NCBI RefSeq assembly: GCF_004116495.1
Contig: NZ_PDKC01000016.1
Coordinates: 1 to 60,085, forward strand
DNA from: Arcobacter sp. CECT 8985
GTDB lineage: Bacteria; Campylobacterota; Campylobacteria; Campylobacterales; Arcobacteraceae
Reading direction: 5' to 3'
Length of the DNA stretch: 60,085 nucleotides
Shown: piece by piece, positions 43,834 through 51,952 of the stretch
Numbering within the stretch: position 1 is the stretch's first letter
Layout of the letters: every line of letters begins with the position of its first letter
The notes under the pieces: model-generated
Told to the model about the DNA's origin: nothing
What the model saw: only the letters and a program-made list of their open reading frames with translations
Databases searched by the model: none
Position numbers and translations under genes: made by a program

Positions 43834-44892
43834 TTAACAAATCTCTCTTATTATTTCTGCAGCAGGTTTAGCAAAGAAGTAACCTTGTGCGTAATCAACC
43901 CCAATACTTTTGACAGTAGCTAGTTCATTTGCCGTTTCAACACCTTCTGCTAATATTTTTATATCATTCTCCATTGCAAGAATTCTTAAGGCCCTGTATA
44001 CAGATCTCTTCATTTCATCTTTATCAATATTATCAATAATATTTCTATCGACTTTTATTATGTCTGGTTTTAAATCAATTATCATATTTAAAGATGAATA
44101 TCCTTCTCCCACATCATCTAATGCAATTAAAAAGCCTTGCTCTCGATAATAGTTTAAAATTATTTTAAGATGATTTATATCTTTTACTTTTTGTGTCTCA
44201 ACTACTTCAAATACAATATTTTTAGGATCAAATTCTAATTGTTTTGCCCATTTTACAGTTGATGCAAGACAAAACTTTGGATCATAAATAGTAGTTGGAA
44301 TGAAATTAATAAATACTTTTGCATCTACTTTTTTTACAGCAGTAGTTTTTAAAGCATTTTCTCTACATAATCTATCAAAATTAAAATCCATATCATTTCT
44401 TGCAGATTTTTCAAACAAAACATCAGGGTATACTAAATCACCATTAGGCATAACACCTCTTACTAAAGCTTCATAACCAAAAATAGAACTATCTTTCATA
44501 TCAACAATTGGCTGAAAATGTGTTGTTATACTTTTATTTTCTAAAATATCAAAAAATGATCTATCTTCTATATAGTTTAAGTACTTTTGAAGTGATTTTG
44601 CATAAAGAATTGTACTAAAAGATAATTTATTATTTTCATTTTCAATATATATTTTTATCTCATCTGTTTCTAGTGAATTAAAATATGATTTGAAAGTACT
44701 TATATATTTTTGAAAAAATTGTTTAGGATTATCTTCTTTTATGGAGATTATATTCTCAACTATATTATAAGGTATAGATAATTCTTTCAAAAAAATAGTT
44801 AGTTTTTTATTTATTTCAGGAATTACACTAATAAAGTGAATATCACTTTTATTTTCACATATTTTAAATAGTTGTGTACACTTACAAGCCAT
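43834..44892 (-). CDS. EAL-domain cyclic-di-GMP phosphodiesterase
   Basis: The 352-residue protein has an EAL domain from about residue 110. The catalytic elements are all there: EALVRG (as EAL), FINFIP, FEVVET, LDDVGEGYSSL, KVDR, AEGVET and QGYFFAKP, so it should hydrolyse c-di-GMP. The N-terminal 100 residues form an uncharacterised region that begins MACKCTQLFKIC, with three cysteines in eleven residues, possibly for metal or redox sensing. It is cytoplasmic, with no membrane helix. The gene is monocistronic. Confidence 0.88.
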   Translation of the reverse strand: MACKCTQLFKICENKSDIHFISVIPEINKKLTIFLKELSIPYNIVENIISIKEDNPKQFFQKYISTFKSYFNSLETDEIKIYIENENNKLSFSTILYAKSLQKYLNYIEDRSFFDILENKSITTHFQPIVDMKDSSIFGYEALVRGVMPNGDLVYPDVLFEKSARNDMDFNFDRLCRENALKTTAVKKVDAKVFINFIPTTIYDPKFCLASTVKWAKQLEFDPKNIVFEVVETQKVKDINHLKIILNYYREQGFLIALDDVGEGYSSLNMIIDLKPDIIKVDRNIIDNIDKDEMKRSVYRALRILAMENDIKILAEGVETANELATVKSIGVDYAQGYFFAKPAAEIIREIC

Positions 44893-44958
44893 ATAAAATT
44901 CCTTTTTTATTGTTTTAATTTATTTTATAGGAATTTTATATTAGTTTGTAGTGATTAT

Positions 44959-45807
44959 TTATTCTTTAATTTTTAAATTACAGCCTATATTAGACATACC
45001 ACATGAGTACATACTACTAGTAACTATTCCATCAGCATTTAATTTAGCATACTCTTGTATATTTGATAAGTTTATTCCACCTGCTAGTAATATTTTGATA
45101 TTGCTATTTTTTTTGTTTTTATATTCAATTATTTTTTTAGTTGTATCAATGTCAACTTTATCTAATTGAATTACATCAATATTATTATTTATAAGCTCAA
45201 TACTATCTTCTAACTGTTTTGATTCTACAACTAACCTTTTTTCTGGAAGTCTATTTTTTAGTAATACCATTTGTTTATAAAATTGTTCATTTGAGTTATA
45301 CAATTTTCTATGATAGTCAAAATATAAAATAGAATCACTTAATCCTAATCTATGGGGTAATGCACCACCACTTAAAATAGCTTTTATACACATTTTTTTA
45401 TTAAATGGAATGGTTTTTCTTGTAGTTAAAAGTTCACATGAATTATTATGACTTTTTAAAATTTCTATCATTTTATATGTTGTTGTTGATATCTTACAAC
45501 TATATTCAAGTAGTATTTGAGATAGTTTAATAGTTTTATGTATATCTTCATATTTACCTTTTATTTTTAGAATAGTATTACCTTTTTCTAACTTTGTACT
45601 TGATGCAATAAGTTTTTTTACTTTACATCCTAAAAGTTCAGCTATTCTTGCTGCTTCTTCACTACATGAAACTATTATATCTTCTCTTGTATATATTTGT
45701 AGTGTTGCTTTTTTATCTTTTGTATCTTGTAAAAATGTTGTATAGTCTAAGAAGGGTAAATCTTCATTAATATATTTATATAGTTCATTATCATTTAAAT
45801 TAAACAT
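44959..45807 (-). CDS. modD: ModD, quinolinate-PRTase-like molybdenum protein
   Basis: The 282-residue protein has the nicotinate-nucleotide pyrophosphorylase (quinolinate phosphoribosyltransferase) fold with the ModD pattern: DLPFLDYTTFLQ, a TRKTIPFNKKMCIKAILSGGALPHRLGLSDSILYFDYHRKL segment and ILLAGGINLSNIQEYAKLNADGIVTSSMY. In true NadC the motif TRKTTPGLR is followed by EKYAV; here it is altered, as in ModD. Its role in molybdenum metabolism is unresolved. It is the last gene of the mod operon, 12 bases behind modB', matching the usual position of modD. Confidence 0.88.
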   Translation of the reverse strand: MFNLNDNELYKYINEDLPFLDYTTFLQDTKDKKATLQIYTREDIIVSCSEEAARIAELLGCKVKKLIASSTKLEKGNTILKIKGKYEDIHKTIKLSQILLEYSCKISTTTYKMIEILKSHNNSCELLTTRKTIPFNKKMCIKAILSGGALPHRLGLSDSILYFDYHRKLYNSNEQFYKQMVLLKNRLPEKRLVVESKQLEDSIELINNNIDVIQLDKVDIDTTKKIIEYKNKKNSNIKILLAGGINLSNIQEYAKLNADGIVTSSMYSCGMSNIGCNLKIKE

Positions 45808-45819
45808 CTTTTTCCTTTT

Positions 45820-46503
45820 TTATAAATTTGTTTGTTTCTTTTGTAAAAAATTTAGTAGTATAAAAAATATAAGTGAAATAAGTACTAATATTGCACTTAA
45901 TATTAAAGCAAGATTATAGTCTCCATCAAATACTGCATTATAAATAGCTAGTGATATTGTATCTGTCTTTCCTATTATATTTCCACCTAACATAAGTGTT
46001 ATTCCAACTTCACCTAACGATCTTGCACATGCAATTATTAAACATGCTAATAGACTTTTTTTTATTGAAGGAATTATTATATAAATAAGTGTTTTTAATC
46101 TACTTTTGCCACTTAAGTATGCAGCTTCTTTAATATTTTTTGGAAATTGTTCAATGGCTGATTGTAAAGGTTTAACCATTAAAGGAAGACCTGCAATAAA
46201 ACCTGCTAAAACCAAAGCTTTAAAAGAGAAAATAAAACTTATATCATAATTATAAAAAAAAGCTCCAATAAATCCATTTCTACCTAAAAGTAAAAGTAAA
46301 AAAAAGCCAATAGCAATTGGTGGAAAAATTAAAGGTAAAGTAACAACTGTATTAAGAAGCCATTTAAACCTAAAATCTTTTTTAGATAATAAAAATGCCA
46401 AATATGTACCTAAAAAAATAAACAAGATAAAATTAACACCAATAGTTTTTGCGCTTAATATAAGTGGATCAATAATTGATGAATAATTTATTTTATAATC
46501 CAT
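45820..46503 (-). CDS. second molybdate/tungstate ABC permease (ModB-like)
   Basis: The 227-residue protein has five to six membrane helices and the ABC permease EAA loop EAAYLSGKSRLKTLIYIIIPSIKKSLLACLIIACARSLGEVGITLMLGGNIIGKTDTISLAIY, which is ModB/TupB-like. It begins 11 bases inside the end of the second binding protein gene. Because the operon holds only one ATPase gene, this permease most likely shares ModC with the first permease. Confidence 0.87.
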   Translation of the reverse strand: MDYKINYSSIIDPLILSAKTIGVNFILFIFLGTYLAFLLSKKDFRFKWLLNTVVTLPLIFPPIAIGFFLLLLLGRNGFIGAFFYNYDISFIFSFKALVLAGFIAGLPLMVKPLQSAIEQFPKNIKEAAYLSGKSRLKTLIYIIIPSIKKSLLACLIIACARSLGEVGITLMLGGNIIGKTDTISLAIYNAVFDGDYNLALILSAILVLISLIFFILLNFLQKKQTNL

Positions 46504-47191
46504 AATTTTTAAATATAGTTTTTGCTTTTTCTGATTTTAGAAATTGCAAGAAACTTTTACACTTTTTATTACAATTTTTAGTAATTGCAGCAACAATATC
46601 AATTTTTGAATATAAATTATCATCAATTAAAATATAGCCTTTAAATTTAGACTTATTTGCTAGTGCTGAGGTAAGATTTATTATTCCTGCATCTACTTCA
46701 TTTGTTATTAGATATGTACTTACTTGCGGTACAGTTGCAACAATTAAGAGCTTATTTTTTATTTTATTTAATAATTTACTATTTTTAAGTATTTGCATAC
46801 TTGCAATTCCATAAATTGCTTTTTGAGGAGCAGGAATAGCAATTCTTTTTATTTTATTTGATAATAAATCTTCAATAGAATCTATATCTTTTGTATATGC
46901 AAGAACAGCTTTCCCTTTTCCAATTGTTATGTATTTTTTAAAATCAACGCCACTTTTTGTTTTTAAAAAGTTTTTATCTCCAATTACTAATTGCAGATCC
47001 ATATTTTTTGCTTGAGTAGATACTTGTCGTAAATTCCCATAAAATGAATCTATTTTTGAATTAGTTTGTTTTTCATATAATTTAATAATTTTTACTAAAG
47101 GTTTTTTATATCCTGCACCTGCTGCAACTTTTAGATTTTGTGCATTTGCAAAATAGAAAAAAAGTAAAAATACTAATAATATTTTTTTCAT
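46493..47191 (-). CDS. second ModA-like periplasmic binding protein
   Basis: The 232-residue protein has a signal peptide (MKKILLVFLLFFYFANAQ) and the ModA fold: LKVAAGAGYKKPLVKIIKLYEKQ, DLQLVIGDKNFL, KRIAIPAPQKAIYGIASMQIL and a late VDAGIINLTSALANK. It differs clearly from the 249-residue ModA in the same operon, with a shorter N-terminal anion loop lacking the SSGK motif (SFYGNLRQV in its place). It should bind molybdate, tungstate or another oxyanion. It lies nine bases downstream of modC and overlaps its permease gene. Confidence 0.82.
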   Translation of the reverse strand: MKKILLVFLLFFYFANAQNLKVAAGAGYKKPLVKIIKLYEKQTNSKIDSFYGNLRQVSTQAKNMDLQLVIGDKNFLKTKSGVDFKKYITIGKGKAVLAYTKDIDSIEDLLSNKIKRIAIPAPQKAIYGIASMQILKNSKLLNKIKNKLLIVATVPQVSTYLITNEVDAGIINLTSALANKSKFKGYILIDDNLYSKIDIVAAITKNCNKKCKSFLQFLKSEKAKTIFKNYGL

Positions 47192-47199
47192 TTTTTTCC

Positions 47200-48051
47200 T
47201 TATAAAGAAATCGTTGGTGAAAATGCTTTTGTACTTACTCTTACTTTTGAGCCTATTTCTAAGCCTTTAGCTTCATCTTCACTTAGTGCAACTTCAACTA
47301 ATTGTTGACCAATTGAGATAATTGCAACATAAATTACATCAATTTTTACAATATCTAAAAGTTCTCCTTCAAAAGAGAATTTTGCACTACCACTAGTTTT
47401 TAATAATACATCTTTTGCATTACCTTCTTTTATTACAATACCATTTTGTAAAACAACTACTTTATTACTTAATCTATATATTTCACTTGGGTCATGACTT
47501 ACCATTATTGTTGTTATATTGAATTTTTTATGAAGAGTCAAAATCTCATCTTGCAGTTTTGTTCTAATTGCAGGATCTAAGGCACTCAAAGGTTCATCCA
47601 TCAAAAGTAGTTTTGGTCTATTCATTAATGCTCTACATAGACTAACTCTTTGTTTTTGTCCTCCACTTAAAGTTGTAACATTTCTATTTTTTAACTTACT
47701 TAGTTCTGTAATTTCTAATAATTCATTGGCTAATTTAATATCATTTTTTACAAATAAAAGGTTTTCAATAACACTCATATTAGGGAATAATGCATAATCT
47801 TGAAATACAAAGCCTATTTGTCTTTTTTGAACTGGAATATTTGTTTTTTCATCTTGCCAAATCTTTCCATTAACGCTTATATGGCTATTTGACTCTTCTA
47901 GACCTGCAATGATTCGAAGTAGGGTAGTTTTACCACTTCCACTAAGTCCTGTTAATGCAACAAAATCACCTTTATATATATGTAAATTAACATCTAAGTT
48001 CATTTTGCCATTTGAACCAATTAACTCTTTATTTATATCAATTTTTATCAT
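47200..48051 (-). CDS. modC: molybdate ABC transporter ATPase ModC
   Basis: The 283-residue protein is a ModC-type ATPase: Walker A GLSGSGKTTL, Q loop VFQDYALFPNM, signature LSGGQKQR, Walker B LLLMDEPLSALD, the H loop SHDPSEIYRLS, and a C-terminal TOBE/Mop domain (about 215-283). It powers the import of molybdate or tungstate. It is the only ATPase in the operon, though there are two permeases and two binding proteins, so it may serve both. The ATG overlaps the end of modB by four bases. Confidence 0.93.
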   Translation of the reverse strand: MIKIDINKELIGSNGKMNLDVNLHIYKGDFVALTGLSGSGKTTLLRIIAGLEESNSHISVNGKIWQDEKTNIPVQKRQIGFVFQDYALFPNMSVIENLLFVKNDIKLANELLEITELSKLKNRNVTTLSGGQKQRVSLCRALMNRPKLLLMDEPLSALDPAIRTKLQDEILTLHKKFNITTIMVSHDPSEIYRLSNKVVVLQNGIVIKEGNAKDVLLKTSGSAKFSFEGELLDIVKIDVIYVAIISIGQQLVEVALSEDEAKGLEIGSKVRVSTKAFSPTISL

Positions 48052-48737
48052 AGAAAACTCTTTTTTTGTTTTTGATTAAATATATAGACACTTAAAAGTA
48101 CAATAAAACTTATTATTAACATAATTGCACTATAAATATGAGCACTTTCATAATCCATAATTTCAACAAATTCATAAATTGCAACAGATGCAACTTTTGT
48201 TTGATCAGGAATACTACCTCCTACCATTAAAACAACACCAAACTCTCCAACAGTATGTGCAAATGTAACAATCAATGCAGTAAGTAATGATGGTTTGATA
48301 TTTGGAATTGCAATTTTTAATATTGTTTGAAATTTACTTTTACCAGAGATAAAACTAGCTTCAATCATATTTTTATTTAAACTTTCAAAGCCACTTTGTA
48401 AAGGTTGAACCATAAATGGCAAACTATAAACACAACTTGCAATAACTAATCCTGAAAAGTTAAATACTAATTGAATATCAAAATAATCTTCAAAAAATTT
48501 ACCTAAAAATGAGTTTTGTGATAGACTAAAAAGAATATAAAATCCCAAAACAGATGGTGGTAAAACTAAAGGTAAAGCTGTTATAGCTTCCAAAATAGGT
48601 TTTAATTTTGATTTTGTTTGAGATAAATACCAACTTAAAGGTAGTGAAATAATAAAAAGAATAATTGTTGTAATAAAAGCTAATTTAAAAGATAATATAA
48701 ATGGCTTAAAGTCTATATTTGATAATATTTCAATCAT
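48048..48737 (-). CDS. modB: molybdate ABC transporter permease ModB
   Basis: The 229-residue membrane protein has about six helices and the ModB cytoplasmic loop EASFISGKSKFQTILKIAIPNIKPSLLTALIVTFAHTVGEFGVVLMVGGSIPDQTKVASVAIY, matching E. coli ModB. It forms the membrane channel of the molybdate importer with ModC and ModA. It overlaps the upstream mop gene by eight bases and the downstream modC by four, so all three are translationally coupled. Confidence 0.92.
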   Translation of the reverse strand: MIEILSNIDFKPFILSFKLAFITTIILFIISLPLSWYLSQTKSKLKPILEAITALPLVLPPSVLGFYILFSLSQNSFLGKFFEDYFDIQLVFNFSGLVIASCVYSLPFMVQPLQSGFESLNKNMIEASFISGKSKFQTILKIAIPNIKPSLLTALIVTFAHTVGEFGVVLMVGGSIPDQTKVASVAIYEFVEIMDYESAHIYSAIMLIISFIVLLSVYIFNQKQKKSFL

Positions 48738-49128
48738 TGCAAACCTCTTTTATTGACAATTCGCTAGATTTAAAAATTGCATTTACTATATCACCTAATT
48801 TTAGATTCATTCTGTTTGCAGATTTTGAAGTTATAATACTTGTAATAACTGTATGTTTATGTTGAATTCTAATACTTGTAAGTAATTTTCCAATATCAAG
48901 TGTTACAATCTTTCCTTCAATTGAGTTAGCAAGGCTTATTTGGCCTTGAAACTCTTTTGCTATTGCTATATTTGATGCTTTTGCTGTCAATACAACTTTT
49001 GTTCCTACTGAAATGTTATGTAAATCTAAACTCATCATTGACAAAGTAATATCGTAAAATTTAAATTCAACAATATTCAAAGTATCTAAAGTATCAATTT
49101 TACTTACAGTAGCATTTAATAAATTCAT
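48730..49128 (-). CDS. di-Mop/TOBE molybdate-binding protein
   Basis: The 132-residue protein consists of two TOBE/Mop repeats, about residues 1-63 and 67-130. The second, SIEGKIVTLDIGKLLTSIRIQHKHTVITSIITSKSANRMNLKLGDIVNAIFKSSE, is a clear Mop repeat; the first is more diverged. Such di-Mop proteins store or buffer molybdate or tungstate in the cytoplasm. It lies between modA and modB, overlapping both (four and eight bases), an arrangement found in mod operons of Campylobacter. Confidence 0.85.
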   Translation of the reverse strand: MNLLNATVSKIDTLDTLNIVEFKFYDITLSMMSLDLHNISVGTKVVLTAKASNIAIAKEFQGQISLANSIEGKIVTLDIGKLLTSIRIQHKHTVITSIITSKSANRMNLKLGDIVNAIFKSSELSIKEVCND

Positions 49129-49874
49129 GGCACTAAGTATCCAAAATCGTTAAATATTTTTTTTGCTTTTTTACTTAAAATAAAGCTATAAAAAGCACTT
49201 GCTTCACTATTTTTTTGAGCTTTTTTTAGTAAAACTATACCTTGATTTATTGGAGTATAAAGTTTACTATTTACTGTATACCAGTTTATTCCTTCTTTAT
49301 ATTTTTTCATTTTTGGTGAATATAAAGATGATTTTGCAATAAATCCAACATCTGCGGCTGTTAAAGCATATGTTACTGTTTGTGAAATAGATTCAGCATA
49401 AATTAGCTTACTTTTTATATCTTTATAAACTTTTGCATTTTTCATTGCTTCAACACTTGCTGTTCCATATGGAGCAGTTTTTGGATTTGCAATTGCAATT
49501 TTCCTAAAATTAGGATTTTTGATAAAATTTATACCTTTTTTAAAATCTTGTTTTTTGGCACTTAAATAAGCAAGAGATCCTTGAGCATAAACTAGTGGTC
49601 TAGTCACTGCTAAATCTTCTTTATATAAAGCGTTTGGATATTTCATATTTGCAGCCATAAATATATCATATGGTGCACCATTTCTAATTTGTGCAGTTAA
49701 TTTTCCACTACTTGTAAGAGTTACATTTACTTTAGTATCTGGATAGAGCTTATTAAACTCTTTTTTCAAATTATTTATTGCATACGATACATTTGCTGCA
49801 ACTGCTACATTTATTGTCCCTGCGAACATACTACTTATACAAAGTATACTTCCTAGAAAAATTTTTTTTAACAT
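49125..49874 (-). CDS. modA: molybdate-binding protein ModA
   Basis: The 249-residue protein is ModA: signal peptide MLKKIFLGSILCISSMFAG, then TINVAVAANVSYAINNLKKEFNKLYPDTKVNVTLTSSGKLTAQIRNGAPYDIFMAANMKYPNAL, which holds the TSSGK oxyanion loop and the DIFMAA hinge strand. The second lobe has KIAIANPKTAPYGTASVEAM and the AADVGFIAKSSLY. It captures molybdate (or tungstate) in the periplasm. Ten bases separate it from modE. Confidence 0.95.
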   Translation of the reverse strand: MLKKIFLGSILCISSMFAGTINVAVAANVSYAINNLKKEFNKLYPDTKVNVTLTSSGKLTAQIRNGAPYDIFMAANMKYPNALYKEDLAVTRPLVYAQGSLAYLSAKKQDFKKGINFIKNPNFRKIAIANPKTAPYGTASVEAMKNAKVYKDIKSKLIYAESISQTVTYALTAADVGFIAKSSLYSPKMKKYKEGINWYTVNSKLYTPINQGIVLLKKAQKNSEASAFYSFILSKKAKKIFNDFGYLVP

Positions 49875-49883
49875 AAAAACTCC

Positions 49884-50666
49884 TTAATTTCCAATCATAA
49901 TATCTGATGATTTTATCACGGCAAAAACTTTTTGCCCAACTTTTAAATCTAATTGTTTTGCAGCTTCATTTGTAATTACTGAAGTTATTGTTTCATGAGT
50001 TGATATTTCAAGAACTACTTCACAGCTTACTTCACTAAAATTTAAACTTTTAATTATTCCTTCAAGTTTATTTCTAGCGCTTAAGCCTAAAAGTTCAGTT
50101 ATTGAAATCATTACATTATTAGATTTAAAAATAGCGATAATCTCATCTTCTTTTTTTAAACCAAGTGTTTCAACACTGTTCTTTGATATATTAGATATCA
50201 TCTTTTGTTTGCTTTTTGTTTGTAAAATAATATTTGCATTAACATTATCTTCAATAATATCAATAATTTTTACTGCCAATTGATTTCTTGCACTGATTTG
50301 CATGGAAAACCTTTTTAATGATTTTAAGCTACCTGTATTAAAATCTGTTAGATTTGTAAGTTTTTCTAAAAACTTTTTGTGTTCATCTTGTAGTGTAGAG
50401 TAGGTTTGAATAAGGTTTTTACCATATTCAGTAAGTATTGCACCACCACCACCTTTTCCTCCAGTTTCCTTTTTTACAACAATTTTAGGACAAAGGTTAT
50501 TAATACTATCAACTGCTTCCCATGCTGTCTTATAACTCATTGGCACAAGTTTTGCTGCTTTACTAATAGAACCTTCTTGTTCAATTGCTTCTAAAAGTTT
50601 AATTCTTTTTTCCAATAAAAATGGAATATCAGAATTTAAAATTGTTAGTGTTGATTCAAACTGCAT
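49884..50666 (-). CDS. modE: molybdate-responsive regulator ModE
   Basis: The 260-residue protein has the ModE layout: a LysR-like winged HTH (LLEKRIKLLEAIEQEGSISKAAKLVPMSYKTAWEAVDSINNL, followed by the wing GGKGGGGAILTEYGKNLI) and two Mop domains (about 122-190 and 195-258) that bind molybdate. When loaded it dimerises and represses mod genes. It is the first gene of the mod operon and has the expected palindromic operator 20 bases upstream, so autorepression is likely. Confidence 0.95.
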   Translation of the reverse strand: MQFESTLTILNSDIPFLLEKRIKLLEAIEQEGSISKAAKLVPMSYKTAWEAVDSINNLCPKIVVKKETGGKGGGGAILTEYGKNLIQTYSTLQDEHKKFLEKLTNLTDFNTGSLKSLKRFSMQISARNQLAVKIIDIIEDNVNANIILQTKSKQKMISNISKNSVETLGLKKEDEIIAIFKSNNVMISITELLGLSARNKLEGIIKSLNFSEVSCEVVLEISTHETITSVITNEAAKQLDLKVGQKVFAVIKSSDIMIGN

Positions 50667-50685
50667 ATGTTTCCTTATATACTTT

Positions 50686-50719
50686 GTTATATAACGATAA
50701 AATATTATCGTTATATAAC
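50686..50719. promoter_or_regulatory. ModE-type operator
   Basis: Perfect 15-base arms GTTATATAACGATAA and TTATCGTTATATAAC flank a four-base centre (AATA). The CGTTATATAAC core resembles the ModE consensus CGTTATATA known from E. coli. Its edge lies 20 bases before the modE start, so it should set repression of the whole mod operon. Confidence 0.85.
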
Positions 50720-50755
50720 TTAATATATAATGAAAAAAATAAGAAAATAAAAAGA

Positions 50756-51952
50756 TTAGATTTTAAATGGCAAAGTAATAATTATATTTGCACCTTCATA
50801 TTCTTTATTTTTATAATCAAACTTACTATTTATCGCTTTTATTTTTCCATACATAGAATCATTTATGATTTTATATGTAATATTTAAACCAAGTCCTATA
50901 CCTTTGGCTTTATGTTTTGTAGTAAAATATGGTTCAAATATTTTATTTATATATTCAGTTTTTATTCCACCGGCGTTATCTTTTATAGAAATTTCTATAA
51001 AATTATTATTATTTATATGAGTATCAATAATAATAATTTTTTTAGTATCAATTTTATCTAAAGCTTCTTTTGAATTTTGAATTAGATTTATTAATGCTTG
51101 TATTAAACTATTAGGCAAATTAATAAGTTCAATTGAATCATCTAAATTTGTTACTATATCAATATTGTTCTCTTTTATTAAGTGTTCTTTTGTATCAAGA
51201 GTTTTATGTATAATTTCTGAAAGATTAAATTTTGATAAATTATCTTTGTATGAATAATCGTTAAAACTATCTATCATCTCAGATAACTCTTTAGTTGTGT
51301 TCATTATGCTTTGAATTGAATTTGAAACTTCTTCTTCTTTTGAAATTCCAAGTTGAATATTTAATTTTACTCCTGAAGCCAAAGTTGAAATCAATGAAAG
51401 AGGTTGTCTCCATTGATGTGCAATATTTCCTATCATTTCACCTAATGCTGCCATTTTACTTTGTTCTATTAATTCTAATTGTTGCTTTTGTATCTGTTTT
51501 TTTAATTCTATTTCTTTTTTTAATGCTTTGTATAAATTGTCATTTACTGCTTCAAGTTGTTTATTTTTTATTATTACTTCTATATATAAAGATAGTTTAT
51601 TGATTAGTTGATGATTTTCTATTGGTTTTGTTAAATAGTCAATAGCACCAATTTGAAAACCTTTTTGTTGAAATTCTTCTTCTTTAAATGCTGCAGTTAA
51701 AAAAATAATTGGAATATTCTGTGTTTTAGGATTGCTTTTTAGATATTTTGCAGTATCAAAGCCATCTAATCCTGGCATTTGAACATCTAATATAATAATA
51801 TCAATCTCTTCTTTATAGGTTATTTTTAGTGCTTCTTCACCATTTGAAGCTAAGACTAAATCAATATTTTCCAAATATTCTTGAATTAAATATTGTAATG
51901 ATACAAGATTTGCTTCTATATCATCAACTGCTAAAATTTTTATTGGTCTCAT
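50756..51952 (-). CDS. REC-histidine kinase hybrid (inverse orientation)
   Basis: The 398-residue cytoplasmic protein has an N-terminal receiver domain (about 5-125) with phospho-acceptor Asp56 in IIILDVQMPGLDGFDTA, a short coiled coil, and a histidine kinase with His179 in IGNIAHQWRQPLSLIS and an HATPase domain (NLIQNSKEALDKI, DNAGGIKT, FTTKHKAKGIGLGLNI). Such REC-HK proteins take phosphate from an upstream kinase or are switched by it. Its ATG overlaps the CheB-CheR gene stop by four bases, so it belongs to the same operon. It has no membrane helices. Confidence 0.9.
   Translation of the reverse strand: MRPIKILAVDDIEANLVSLQYLIQEYLENIDLVLASNGEEALKITYKEEIDIIILDVQMPGLDGFDTAKYLKSNPKTQNIPIIFLTAAFKEEEFQQKGFQIGAIDYLTKPIENHQLINKLSLYIEVIIKNKQLEAVNDNLYKALKKEIELKKQIQKQQLELIEQSKMAALGEMIGNIAHQWRQPLSLISTLASGVKLNIQLGISKEEEVSNSIQSIMNTTKELSEMIDSFNDYSYKDNLSKFNLSEIIHKTLDTKEHLIKENNIDIVTNLDDSIELINLPNSLIQALINLIQNSKEALDKIDTKKIIIIDTHINNNNFIEISIKDNAGGIKTEYINKIFEPYFTTKHKAKGIGLGLNITYKIINDSMYGKIKAINSKFDYKNKEYEGANIIITLPFKI

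Noticed and set aside
50686-50719. The 34-base palindrome as a terminator of the mod operon
   Set aside because: It lies upstream of modE, not after a gene, has no T run and contains the ModE core CGTTATATA.
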